A stretch of DNA of 64,000 nucleotides from positions 124,001 through 188,000 of the forward strand of contig JBDSZL010000073.1 of the NCBI GenBank assembly GCA_039925145.1. The letters run 5' to 3'. Positions 8,232 through 16,545 of the stretch are shown here, piece by piece. Source of the stretch: JBDSZL01 sp039925145. GTDB lineage: Bacteria; Acidobacteriota; Vicinamibacteria; Vicinamibacterales; SCN-69-37. The notes below the pieces were generated by a model. That model did not search any database. It had not been told where the DNA came from and was given only the letters and a program-made list of their open reading frames with translations. Both the position numbers and the translations under genes were made by a program. Numbering within the stretch: position 1 is the first letter of the stretch; each line of letters begins with the position of its first letter.

Positions 8232-9704
8232 GTGCCATCAGGCGTCGTGTACGCGTTCGGTCCCTTCCGCGTCGACGCGTCCGCCCGGCGTCTGACACGC
8301 GACGAGGTTCGCATTCCGGTTGCGGACCGCCCGCTGAGCGTCCTGATTCACCTGCTCGAACGTGCCGGCGCGGTCGAGACCAAGGACGCGATCATCGCCG
8401 CGGCCTGGAATGATGTCGCGGTTACCGACAACAGCCTCGAGCAGGCGGTGTCTACGCTCCGGCGTTTGCTCGGCGACCGCCCGGATGGCGGCCCCTATCT
8501 CGAAACGGTCCCCCGCCAGGGCTACCGGTTTGCTGGTGACGTGACCAGGCTGGCCGCGCGCACGAGCGATGCCGGACTCGAGGCCATGCTCGCGCCACAC
8601 CGGCGCTGGATCGAGGGGCGCGCCGCGCTCGAGACGCTCGCCACCGATCAGATCACGATCGCGCTGGCGGTCCTTCAGCAAGTCGTCGAAACGGTTCCCG
8701 ATCAGGCGTCCGCCCACATCGGGCTCGCCAATGCCTGTGTGATGCGGTTCGAGACCACGCGCACCGACGCGGAGCCGGATGCGGCTTCGCTGACCCGCGC
8801 CGTGGCTCATGCGCGCGAAGCCTGCAGGCTCGATCCGCAGTCCGGTGAGTCCTGGGCGACGCTGGGATTTGTGCTCGACCGAACCGGGCAGACACTCGAC
8901 GCCCTGGCGGCCTCGTCTCGCGCGGTGGCCCTCGAGCCCGACAACTGGCGCCACCACCTCCGCCTGTCGTCGGTCGCGTGGGGCGAACAGCGGCTCAGGG
9001 CCGCGCGCCGAACCCTCGCATTGCTGCCAGGATGCCCCCTCGCGCACTGGCTGGCGGCGACAGTCCTCGTCGCCAGGCAGGCACTCGGCGATGCAGAACG
9101 CGAGGTGGTGGCAGGCATCACGAACACGCGGGCGAATCCCATTGGACAGCCGCGGTTTACGGGCGTCGCCCTGCACTGGCTGCTCGGACTCATTGCGGCC
9201 GCACGCGGTGAGGACGATCGCGCGCGGGCGGAGCTCGAGCGCGAGCTGTCCTTCGAGGCCACAGGCCACATGTACGCGCGGGAGTGTTGCGCGCACACGT
9301 GGTACGCCATCGGCGCCCTCCGGCTGCGCGGCGGTGACGAAGCAGGCGCAGACCTGGCGTTCGGACAAGCCCTCGATCGAGTGCCCGCGCATCCGATGGC
9401 CCGCGTCGGCCGGGCGGCCGCGCGCGGAAGGCTCGCTGACCTGCCGACGACTCTGGACCTCGCCGGTTCGAATGGCGCCCCCGCTCCAGGACATCGGGTT
9501 GTGGAGCTCGCGATGGCGCAGGCCGCGCTCCTGGCACTCACCGGACGCCACAGAGAAGCGGCTGCCGCGATCGCTCAAGCGCTCCCGCGAGCGACGGCTG
9601 CGAATGCCGCGTGGCTGCTTCCTCTCGATCCTCTGATTCGGGTGACCGTTCATCCGGAGGTGTGGGCCGAGGTGCTGTCGCACCTGCGTGCGCAGGCCGC
9701 CTGA
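8232..9704 (+). CDS. Winged-helix (OmpR/CadC-type) DNA-binding protein with TPR region
   Basis: A 490-residue protein. Residues 1-100 are a Trans_reg_C winged helix: YAFGPFRVDASARRL at the start, NSLEQAVSTLRRLLGD as recognition helix region, and ETVPRQGYRF at the end. The remainder is alpha-helical with TPR-like repeats (for example ESWATLGFVLDRTGQTLDAL and DNWRHHLRLSSVAW). There is no receiver domain and no evident membrane segment, so unlike CadC it is probably a cytoplasmic regulator sensing through its TPR array. The start is a GTG 20 bp after the isomerase stop. Confidence 0.82.
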   Translation: MPSGVVYAFGPFRVDASARRLTRDEVRIPVADRPLSVLIHLLERAGAVETKDAIIAAAWNDVAVTDNSLEQAVSTLRRLLGDRPDGGPYLETVPRQGYRFAGDVTRLAARTSDAGLEAMLAPHRRWIEGRAALETLATDQITIALAVLQQVVETVPDQASAHIGLANACVMRFETTRTDAEPDAASLTRAVAHAREACRLDPQSGESWATLGFVLDRTGQTLDALAASSRAVALEPDNWRHHLRLSSVAWGEQRLRAARRTLALLPGCPLAHWLAATVLVARQALGDAEREVVAGITNTRANPIGQPRFTGVALHWLLGLIAAARGEDDRARAELERELSFEATGHMYARECCAHTWYAIGALRLRGGDEAGADLAFGQALDRVPAHPMARVGRAAARGRLADLPTTLDLAGSNGAPAPGHRVVELAMAQAALLALTGRHREAAAAIAQALPRATAANAAWLLPLDPLIRVTVHPEVWAEVLSHLRAQAA

Positions 9705-9782
9705 CGCCATCAGCCTTTTTCAGACCCGCGCTCAGGACTTGATCGTGGTCCAGGCCGCACCATCCAGACATTGGAGGTGCGT

Positions 9783-10313
9783 ATGCGTGAGATTCGATTG
9801 ATGCTGCGGCTGTCGGTGGTGCTCGTGATGATGAGGGCGGCCCCCGCGGCCGCGCAGGACATGACGGTTCCCCCGCCCCTGACCCATACGGTCGAGCTCG
9901 CTGGTCCCCGGTTCGGGTTTACGATGTTGACGCAGGGTGTGGTCGATGCGCTCGCAGAGCGGCGCATCCAAATCAAGCCAGTCATCTCCCAGTTCGGCTG
10001 GCAGGTGGAAAAGCAGTTCTACTCGCACGCAAGCGGTGTGACCGCTGTTACCGAGTTCGTGGGGCTGCTCGGCGGCCTCGAACAGGGTGTGGCCCTGCCG
10101 AGCGGCAACTGGCTGGTGGGCCTGCGCTCCCGAGAGGGTGCCGAGTTCGGTATCGGCCCCAACATCAGTCCGGCCGGCGTCGGGCTCGTGATCGCGGCCG
10201 GCGTCACGTTCCGAGCCGGCGCGCTGAACGTGCCGATGAACTTCGCGCTTGTGCCGTCGAAAGACGGTGTGCGCGTGAGCGTGTTGACGGGTTTCACACT
10301 CAGGCGGCGGTAA
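9783..10313 (+). CDS. Exported hypothetical protein
   Basis: The 176-residue product begins with a signal peptide (MREIRLMLRLSVVLVMM, cleavage probably after AAPAAAQ). The mature part is rich in alternating hydrophobic residues and glycine and ends VLTGFTLRRR, which suggests a small beta-structured or outer-membrane-associated protein. I do not recognise a family. ATG 9783 has GGAGG five bases upstream. It is followed by a stem-loop and an exported TPR protein. Confidence 0.7.
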   Translation: MREIRLMLRLSVVLVMMRAAPAAAQDMTVPPPLTHTVELAGPRFGFTMLTQGVVDALAERRIQIKPVISQFGWQVEKQFYSHASGVTAVTEFVGLLGGLEQGVALPSGNWLVGLRSREGAEFGIGPNISPAGVGLVIAAGVTFRAGALNVPMNFALVPSKDGVRVSVLTGFTLRRR

Positions 10314-10329
10314 GACACGCCTCACGGAA

Positions 10330-10364
10330 GGCTCACGGCACGGTCAGACCGAATGCCGTGAGCC
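10330..10364 (+). terminator. Perfect 11-bp stem-loop after the exported hypothetical gene
   Basis: GGCTCACGGCA (10330-10340) is exactly complementary to TGCCGTGAGCC (10354-10364) around a 13-base loop. It lies 16 bp after the stop at 10313. There is no T-run, so it could be a Rho-assisted or processing hairpin or an operator. Its right arm contains the GTG proposed as start of the next gene, so it could also gate translation. Confidence 0.4.
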
Positions 10365-11251
10365 CTCACGGTGGGGCGTATACTCGTACCATCACGACTC
10401 ACAAATATCGGCCGCTGATTGCTCTCGCCCTTGCCCTCCCGCTGGTCTTCACTGGTTCGTCTCGTCTCGGGGCCAATCCGCCACGACAGATCACCGCGTC
10501 GGCCACCAGCCTCAATGAAGCTCAACGTCTGTTCTACGTCGGGCGCTATGAGGAAGCCGCGGCAATGGCGCTGGCACTGCGCAGCGCCAATCCCGAAGAC
10601 CTGGCGACGTATGAGCTGCGCACGTCCGCGCTCCACTTCCAGATCAAACGGCTGATCGGCGATCCGAAGGATCGCGAGCGGGCCCTCAAGCAGTGCGGGC
10701 CATGTCCCGCGCTGATTGCCGACATGGCCGCAGACACCCTGCGCGGACAGACGATTGGCCGCCAGCGCCTGCTGCAGGAGCCCGGACACATTCAGACGCT
10801 GTTCTTTCTCGGCAAGATCGATCTCAATCACGTGTGGCTGCATCTCGGCACATTGGGACATCGGACCGGATGGACCGAGTACCGCGAAGCCCGACGTACG
10901 ATTGAGGCGGTGCTCAAGGCCCAGCCGGACCATGTGCGCGCTCGCATCGCGCACGCGTGGATCGAGTACATCGTCGACACTCGGGTTCCGCTGGGGCTCA
11001 AGTGGGCACTCGGTGGCGGGAGCAAGACGCGCGCCCTCGACACGGCCCGTCAGGCCGCCGCGGTGGAAGGCGGCGACTTCTATGCGCGCACCGAGGCGGG
11101 CTTCGCGCTCTGGGAGATGCTCGTGAAAGAGAAACGTGTGGCCGAGGCCGTTGTCGTCGCGCGGGGCCTGCACCACGATTTTCCAGAGAACCGCGAGCTC
11201 GTCAGATTTCTGGAGCAGAACGGCAGCGTTCAGGCACGAGGCCGCCAGTGA
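10358..11251 (+). CDS. Exported TPR-like hypothetical protein
   Basis: A 297-residue protein whose N-terminal region (RPLIALALALPLVFTGSSR) is a signal peptide or anchor after a short basic start. The rest is helical and TPR-like: LNEAQRLFYVGRYEEAAAMALAL, a segment with CGPC near residue 112, a central REARRTIEAVLKAQPDHVRARIAHAW repeat described here only in part, and a final EKRVAEAVVVARGLHHDFPEN. No other ATG or GTG precedes the signal sequence, so GTG 10358 is used although it lies inside a hairpin arm and lacks a clear RBS. Function unknown. Confidence 0.65.
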   Translation: MSPHGGAYTRTITTHKYRPLIALALALPLVFTGSSRLGANPPRQITASATSLNEAQRLFYVGRYEEAAAMALALRSANPEDLATYELRTSALHFQIKRLIGDPKDRERALKQCGPCPALIADMAADTLRGQTIGRQRLLQEPGHIQTLFFLGKIDLNHVWLHLGTLGHRTGWTEYREARRTIEAVLKAQPDHVRARIAHAWIEYIVDTRVPLGLKWALGGGSKTRALDTARQAAAVEGGDFYARTEAGFALWEMLVKEKRVAEAVVVARGLHHDFPENRELVRFLEQNGSVQARGRQ

Positions 11252-11274
11252 GTATGCGGCGGTCCGGGACCTGA

Positions 11275-12078
11275 TCAGGCCCCGGTGAGCACCAGCTCGG
11301 GGGCGCGCTGAGACGGACGCGCGTGTCCCTCCAGAAAGTCGATCACCTGCCGTCGACACAGGTGATACTCCGGGCGGCCGAGCACGGCGATCCGGTTGCG
11401 CGGCCGGGGGAACGGCACCGTAAGCACGCGGCCAACCGTCGCTTCGGGACCATCGGTCATCAGGATGAGCCTGTCGGCCAGGTACAGCGCTTCATCCACG
11501 TCGTGCGTCACCATCACCACGGTCTTGCCAGATTCTTCCCAGACCCGCAGCAACGTGTCCTGCACCTCGAACCTCGTCAGTGAGTCGAGCATCGAGAACG
11601 GCTCATCCAGCAGCAGAAACCTCGGCTCGCCGGCCAATGCGCGCGCGAGCGAGACGCACTGCTGAGTGCCGAGCGACAGCTGTCCCGGCAGTTGAGAGGC
11701 CGCGTCGGCCACCCCGACCAGCTCGAGGTATTCATCGGCACGGCGAGCGGGTCGCGCTCCGCGCCTGTGCCGAACCGCCAGTTGGACGTTCTGCCGCGCC
11801 GTGAGCCACGGCAGCAGGCAGGGCGCCTGAAACACCACGGCGCGCTCGGCGCCCGGGGCAGTGACTTCGGTACCGTCGATGACCACCCCGCCGAACGTGG
11901 CGCGCTCGAGACCGGCGATGATCGACAGGACCGTTGATTTTCCGCAGCCCGAATGCCCCAGCAGCGCGACGAATTCACCTTGTTCTATCCGCGCGTTGAC
12001 GTTCTTGACTGCGACGAATGGGCCCGAGGGCGTCGGGAATACCTTGGTGAGCCCCGTCAGCTCGAGCGGCACCCTCAC
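11275..12078 (-). CDS. nrtD: Nitrate ABC importer ATPase, NrtD-like, with atypical signature motif
   Basis: The 267-residue ATPase has Walker A GHSGCGKST, a Q-loop in VVFQAPCLLPWLT, Walker B FLLLDEP and the H-loop MVTHDVDEAL. The C-terminal VPFPRPRNRIAVLGRP and YHLCRRQVIDFLE closely follow the tail of nitrate-type NrtC/NrtD ATPases. The ABC signature reads QLSLGTQQ where LSGGQ or LSNGM is usual. GTG 12078 overlaps the preceding stop as GTGA, and GGAGG stands 7 bp upstream. It is the last gene of the minus-strand import operon. Confidence 0.85.
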   Translation of the reverse strand: MRVPLELTGLTKVFPTPSGPFVAVKNVNARIEQGEFVALLGHSGCGKSTVLSIIAGLERATFGGVVIDGTEVTAPGAERAVVFQAPCLLPWLTARQNVQLAVRHRRGARPARRADEYLELVGVADAASQLPGQLSLGTQQCVSLARALAGEPRFLLLDEPFSMLDSLTRFEVQDTLLRVWEESGKTVVMVTHDVDEALYLADRLILMTDGPEATVGRVLTVPFPRPRNRIAVLGRPEYHLCRRQVIDFLEGHARPSQRAPELVLTGA

Positions 12079-12920
12079 GAGCGATCCTCCACGAGTGCCA
12101 CCGACGCCAGTGGGACCGCGCGCCCCGATGACCTGGTGCCACGGCCAAGGGCGCTCGTCAGGGTGGCAATCACGTGCGCGCGCACGATCGACGCCTGCTC
12201 GTCGTGCGCCAGCTGTGAAACGCTGCGGGGCCGCGGCAGATCGACGACGATCGGGCGCCCGAGGGTGGCAGGCGGACCAGAGAGAATCGGGACGATGCGA
12301 TCGGACAGCAGAATGGCCTCCTCCACGTTGTTGGTGATCATCACAATCGTCACCGGCCGTTCCGCGACCGAACAGAGCCGGGCGAGATCCTGCTGCAGGG
12401 TCTCGCGTGTCATGGCATCGAGCGCGCCGAAGGGCTCGTCGAGAAAGAGCACGGCCGGCTCGGTGGCCAGCGCCCTGGCCAGCGACACCCGCTGACGCAT
12501 CCCGCCCGATAGCTGCGCGGGTCGTCGGCCGAGGGCATGGCCGAGGCCCACCTGCTCGAGGTAGTGTCGCGCGCGCGTCTGTTGCGCATCGCGTGATAGC
12601 TGCGGCATGGCGGCCCCCACAGCGAGGCGCACGTTCTCGAGCGCACTGAACCACGGCAGGAGCGAATAGTTCTGGAACACGAACGCCACATCGCTCGGAA
12701 TGCCCACCACCTGCTGGCCCGCAATACGAACCGATCCCGCATCCGGGGCCGTCAGGCCTGCCAGCAGGCTGAGCAGCGTCGACTTGCCACTTCCCATCGC
12801 GCCGACAATCGACAGGAACTCCCCTTCTTCGATCGCGAGCGACACGTCGCGCAGCACTTGACGAGTGCCGCCGCCGTGCGCGAAGCCCTTGCAGAGACCC
12901 TGTGCCTCGAGAAATGCCAT
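12075..12920 (-). CDS. ABC importer ATPase (nitrate/sulfonate/taurine class)
   Basis: The 281-residue ATPase has Walker A GAMGSGKST, Q-loop FVFQNYSLLPWF, a canonical signature LSGGMRQR and Walker B VLFLDEPFGALD. It lacks the C-terminal solute-binding-like domain that cyanobacterial NrtC carries, and it extends about 30 residues past the usual end. ATG 12920 is preceded by GAGG about 6 bp upstream. It sits 8 bp after the permease and probably pairs with the NrtD-like subunit as a heterodimer energising the single permease gene. Calling it nitrate-specific relies on context. Confidence 0.83.
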   Translation of the reverse strand: MAFLEAQGLCKGFAHGGGTRQVLRDVSLAIEEGEFLSIVGAMGSGKSTLLSLLAGLTAPDAGSVRIAGQQVVGIPSDVAFVFQNYSLLPWFSALENVRLAVGAAMPQLSRDAQQTRARHYLEQVGLGHALGRRPAQLSGGMRQRVSLARALATEPAVLFLDEPFGALDAMTRETLQQDLARLCSVAERPVTIVMITNNVEEAILLSDRIVPILSGPPATLGRPIVVDLPRPRSVSQLAHDEQASIVRAHVIATLTSALGRGTRSSGRAVPLASVALVEDRS

Positions 12921-12928
12921 GCTCGACC

Positions 12929-13690
12929 TCAAATCGTCCGCAGCCGCGTTTCTGCCATCCCCATCAAGCGGTCGAGCGTGAAGCCAATCAGCCCAATCGT
13001 GATGATCGCAAGCAGGATGTGGGCGTAGACGAGGCTGTTGTATTCCTGCCAGAGGAACCCGCCGACTCCGGGCGTGCCGGTCAGCATCTCGCTCGCCACG
13101 ATCACGAGCCAGGCAATGCCCAGACTCAACCGGTATCCAGTGAACATGTGCGGCAGCGTGGCAGGCAGGATGATCTTCGTAAACGTCGTCACCTTCGACA
13201 GGCGCAAGACCTTGGCGACGTTCCAGTAGTCCTGTGGGATGGCACGTACGCCCGCGTTTGTGTTGACCACGGTCGGCCACATCGAACAGACCGCGATCGA
13301 GAAGAGCGCGGCTGGCTCAGACTTCTGAAAGAGAATCAGCCCCAGGGGGAGCCAGGCCAGCGGGGAGATGGGGCGTAATACCTGGATGAGCGGATCGAAC
13401 ATCCGGGTCAGCGCCGGTGACACGCCGAGCAGCAGGCCAAGCGGCGTGGCGACAGTGATCCCGAGCAGGAAACCCCACGCCACCCGAACCAGGCTGTATC
13501 CGGCCAGCCGCAGGATGCCCTGGTCCATCTCACCTCGCTTGGCAAACGGCTCGAGGATGTACAGCTTGCTCTCCTGCCAGGTCTGCACCGGCGACGGGAG
13601 GTCCTTGACGATGGTGCTCAGCACCGACCAGATGCCGATGGCCAGAGCCACGCCCACGAGAGGCAGCAAGGCGTGTGTCAGACGTTTCAT
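12929..13690 (-). CDS. nrtB: ABC importer permease, NrtB-like
   Basis: The 253-residue inner-membrane protein has about six hydrophobic segments. The BPD_transp_1 loop reads IILPATLPHMFTGYRLSLG, matching the EAA motif region of NrtB/SsuC/TauC permeases, and IRPISPLAW-like sequence (VLRPISPLAWLPLGL) is typical of NrtB. Another ATG at 13702 overlaps the stop of the binding-protein gene, but ATG 13690 has GAGG six bases upstream and is preferred. It would form the channel for nitrate with the two ATPases downstream. Confidence 0.87.
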   Translation of the reverse strand: MKRLTHALLPLVGVALAIGIWSVLSTIVKDLPSPVQTWQESKLYILEPFAKRGEMDQGILRLAGYSLVRVAWGFLLGITVATPLGLLLGVSPALTRMFDPLIQVLRPISPLAWLPLGLILFQKSEPAALFSIAVCSMWPTVVNTNAGVRAIPQDYWNVAKVLRLSKVTTFTKIILPATLPHMFTGYRLSLGIAWLVIVASEMLTGTPGVGGFLWQEYNSLVYAHILLAIITIGLIGFTLDRLMGMAETRLRTI

Positions 13691-13698
13691 CAGGAACC

Positions 13699-14943
13699 TC
13701 ATGCCAGGCTGTTCACCGGGAACGACTTGGCGTACTTCTCCGGATCCGCCGGGTCGAAGCGACCGTCGAACAGGGTGGCCGAGGCCTGTTCCACGACCTT
13801 CGGCACCGCCCCCATATCCTTCATCGCATCAAGATAGAGGTCCGACCGCATCACCCGCTTGGCCACGCCCGCGTAGTCGGGCGGCGTTTTCACCATGCCC
13901 CAGCGCCTGAACTGGGTCAGCCACCACTGAGCGAAAATCCGGTGCGGGTAGTTGCAGCTGCGGTCCGAGAAGATCATGTAATTCGGATCCTGCTCCACAC
14001 GCCCATCGCCGTAGACGTACTTGCCCATCAGGCGTTCCAGAATGATGGCCGGCGGGCAGTTGATGTACGTCGGCTGCGAGATGACTTCGGCAGCTTTCGA
14101 CCGGTTCTCGAGCTTGTCGAGGTGCGTGCTCGCCAGATGCAGCGCCTTCAGCACGGCCTTCACCGTCTTGGGATTCTTTGTCGCAAACTCCTCGGTGAAC
14201 GCGCAGACCTTCTCCGGATGGTCCTTCCAGATCTGTTGCGTCGTGACCGCCGTGTAACCGATGCCATCCTCGATTGCGCGCTTGTTCCACGGCTCGCCGA
14301 CGCAGAAGCCGTCCATCTTGTCCACCTTCATGTTCGCCACCATCTGGGCCGGCGGAATCGTGATGAGGCTGATGTCACGATCGGGATGAATGCCGCCAGA
14401 CGCAAGCCAGTAGCGTATCCACATCGCGTGTGTGCCTGGCGGAAACGTCATGGCGAACGTCAACGGATCGCCGGCGGCTTTGGCCTTGTCGACAATGGGC
14501 TTCAAGGCCTGAGGTGTACGGACGCCAGCCTGCTTCAGCTTGTTGTTGAGCGTGATCGCCTGGCCGTTGCGGCTGAGCAGCCAGGGAATGACCATCGGCT
14601 TCACTGGCGAGCCCGCAAGTCCGAGCGTCGATGCCAGGGGCATGCCGATCAGCATGTGCGTCGCCTGGTTCTCCCCGAGGCTCAACTTGTCGCGAATGAC
14701 CGCCCATGACGCTTCCTTCGAAACCACCGACTCGATCCCGAATTGCTTGAAGAATCCCAACTCGTGCGCCATGACGATGGGCGCGCAGTCCGTCAGGGCA
14801 ATCATGCCGAACCTGACGGTCTTCGTCTCAGGGCCGTCCTGGGCATAGACGCCGCCAGACCATCCCGATGGAACCCCGGCAAGCAGGGTGCCAGCCGTGG
14901 TTCCGGCCACCCTCAGGAACGTGCGTCGCGTTGTGTTGTTCAT
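13699..14943 (-). CDS. nrtA: Tat-exported nitrate-binding protein, NrtA/CmpA family
   Basis: The 414-residue protein begins with a twin-arginine signal (TRRTFLRVAGTTAGTLLA), so it is a periplasmic binding component and not the cytoplasmic sensor NasS, which is homologous. NrtA-family landmarks include FGMIALTDCAPIVMAHE, TFPPGTHAMWIRYWLA, VGEPWNKRAI and PHRIFAQWWLTQFRRWG. ATG 14943 has GAGG about 6 bp upstream. It lies 2 bp after the porin stop and directly precedes the permease, so the order is porin, binding protein, permease, ATPase, ATPase. Confidence 0.9.
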   Translation of the reverse strand: MNNTTRRTFLRVAGTTAGTLLAGVPSGWSGGVYAQDGPETKTVRFGMIALTDCAPIVMAHELGFFKQFGIESVVSKEASWAVIRDKLSLGENQATHMLIGMPLASTLGLAGSPVKPMVIPWLLSRNGQAITLNNKLKQAGVRTPQALKPIVDKAKAAGDPLTFAMTFPPGTHAMWIRYWLASGGIHPDRDISLITIPPAQMVANMKVDKMDGFCVGEPWNKRAIEDGIGYTAVTTQQIWKDHPEKVCAFTEEFATKNPKTVKAVLKALHLASTHLDKLENRSKAAEVISQPTYINCPPAIILERLMGKYVYGDGRVEQDPNYMIFSDRSCNYPHRIFAQWWLTQFRRWGMVKTPPDYAGVAKRVMRSDLYLDAMKDMGAVPKVVEQASATLFDGRFDPADPEKYAKSFPVNSLA

Positions 14944-14945
14944 CG

Positions 14946-16331
14946 TTACCTCTCTGCCAGGAACACGTATGTGACCATCACGTACGGTTGGCGATACGAC
15001 GCACCAGGCGTCGTCTGTCGCAGGAATCGCCCCGCGAAGATGTGCGCATACCCACCGGCGAGTTGCAGTTGGGGCGTCAGCGCGTGTGAGACCTGAACGT
15101 CGATCTCCTGCCCCACATGGCGCGCATCGGCGCCGGCCGGCACACGAGCGACGAGCGCGCCACTGGCCGCATACAGTCCGTCGCGCGCCTGCGCAAGCCA
15201 CCACGAGTGATAACTCGCCGTCACGGGCCACCCCTTGAGGCGCGAGAGTTCCACGCCACCACGCACGTGGTGCACATTGCGCCACCCGACCTGATCGGCC
15301 AGGCCATACTTGTCGTGCGGCGTCGGGTAGAGCTGGTCAAAGGTGCCCCGCGTGCCATCTGTGGGATCCTTATCGCCGCTCGCGTAGTTGTATTCGCCGA
15401 AGGGACGAAGCCGATGCCACATCGGCGCGCGCAGCTGGGAGTGACTGGCCCACGCCGTGACGTCGTCCTCTCCGACCGAGCCCACCTGGCCGACGACCTC
15501 CAGGCTGTAGTCGGATCCGCCGATCAGCGTGCCGGCCCATCTGGTGCCGACGGTGGTCAGGGCCAGATCGCCCCGAGGTCCGTGTTCGGTCGGCTGGCTA
15601 CGATCGCCTCGCCAGAAGACATACGGCTCGACGCTGGATCGAGGCGCCAGGCGGGCCAGCGTGGCGTAGGCGCCATAGAACCGGCTGCCATTACCGCTCT
15701 TGTCGAATTCGTGGTCGAGAATCCGTACCACCGAGGCGGCAAAGGCGTCGAGCTGCACGGGTGATTTCCGGACCGTCAGGCGCACGGCGTCAAAACTGCG
15801 GCCCGCGTTCAGCCACCCGACCGATCCCACCAACCGCTGCTCGCCGAACGTGAGCTCCTGGCGGCCGGCCCGTAAGAGCAGCGGCGTTTTTGCCGTGCCC
15901 ACATCCACGAAGAGCTGGCGGAGGTCGAAGCTGGCTCTGAAGGGAGCCGTCGTCGGCCCAATCTGCTTGCCGGCAACGCGCGCGTCGTGCACCTGTGCCT
16001 GAATGCTCACGAGGCGCGCTGGGATCAGCGTGGCGTTCAACCGGATGCGGCCGAGCCCGTACAGGTCGTCGCGACCGGTGGTAAAACCCGCGCCTTCGAA
16101 ACCCTCCATCCGGGCCCGATACTCAGCGCGCACGCGCAGCCATTTGGGCAGGACCGTGTTCAGACGATTCGGTAGGGGCGGAACAGCCGGCGGCGGCGCG
16201 GTCTGCGCCGGCGCCATGGCAACCGCTGCCGGGGCATCTCCGGTCCGCTGTTGTGCGACTGCCGGCCGAGAATGGACGAGCGCGATGGCGAGAACGACCA
16301 GTAACCGAAACCACATCCTCGAATAGCTCAC
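14946..16331 (-). CDS. Outer-membrane porin, alginate-export (AlgE) family
   Basis: The 461-residue product has a signal peptide ending near AVAQQ, a Pro/Ala-rich segment, then a beta-barrel of the alginate_exp type. Recognisable parts are RAEYRARMEGFEGAGF, LRLRAGRQELTFGEQRLVG-like sequence near residue 150 (LLLRAGRQELTFGEQ), and FDQLYPTPHDKYGLADQ toward the C-terminus. Members without alginate genes act as general or anion-selective porins and are often found with nitrate/nitrite genes. GTG 16331 has AGGAG six bases upstream. It is the first gene of the minus-strand operon, suggesting it admits nitrate to the periplasm. Confidence 0.85.
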   Translation of the reverse strand: MSYSRMWFRLLVVLAIALVHSRPAVAQQRTGDAPAAVAMAPAQTAPPPAVPPLPNRLNTVLPKWLRVRAEYRARMEGFEGAGFTTGRDDLYGLGRIRLNATLIPARLVSIQAQVHDARVAGKQIGPTTAPFRASFDLRQLFVDVGTAKTPLLLRAGRQELTFGEQRLVGSVGWLNAGRSFDAVRLTVRKSPVQLDAFAASVVRILDHEFDKSGNGSRFYGAYATLARLAPRSSVEPYVFWRGDRSQPTEHGPRGDLALTTVGTRWAGTLIGGSDYSLEVVGQVGSVGEDDVTAWASHSQLRAPMWHRLRPFGEYNYASGDKDPTDGTRGTFDQLYPTPHDKYGLADQVGWRNVHHVRGGVELSRLKGWPVTASYHSWWLAQARDGLYAASGALVARVPAGADARHVGQEIDVQVSHALTPQLQLAGGYAHIFAGRFLRQTTPGASYRQPYVMVTYVFLAER

Positions 16332-16545
16332 GCAGTACTCCTGTGAAATGAGGGGAAACAGTACGAACGCTGCGGGGCGTCCTGGAATGAAGCCTGCGAG
16401 GGCGAGATCGTCACGGCCGGGTGACGGTCAGCGAGAGAGCAAGGGTTGTTCCGGGTGTGACGGCGGGGGTGGCAGTCGCGCTAACGCACGCCACCGCAGT
16501 CGCTTAGCAGTCTAGCGAACCCCAGTCGGGCGACGGTTTTTGATA
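16332..16545 (-). promoter_or_regulatory. Leader of the nitrate-import operon, with two consecutive hairpins
   Basis: This gene-free stretch precedes the porin gene. Two hairpins can be drawn in the leader transcript. The first is 16468-16495 (six-base stem GGTGGC/GCCACC with an inner GCG/CGC stem); the second is 16409-16426 (CGTCAC/GTGACG around a six-base loop). Two tandem hairpins are the general shape of ANTAR-protein targets, but the second loop reads CCGGCC on this strand and lacks the usual A at position 1. There is no clear T-run terminator. Confidence 0.4.

Noticed and set aside
9465..9475. T-loop-like GGTTCGAAT suggesting a tRNA
   Set aside because: It lies inside a coding region and has no matching acceptor or anticodon stems; no tRNA was found elsewhere in the window either.
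8238..9710. Long minus-strand open frame (490 codons) opposite the winged-helix/TPR gene
   Set aside because: It is a GC-rich antisense shadow. The translation lacks domain motifs and the plus-strand gene is convincing.
13699..14943. NasS, the cytoplasmic nitrate sensor
   Set aside because: The protein is in the right family, but it has a clear twin-arginine signal and sits with a permease and ATPases, so it is the exported binding protein.
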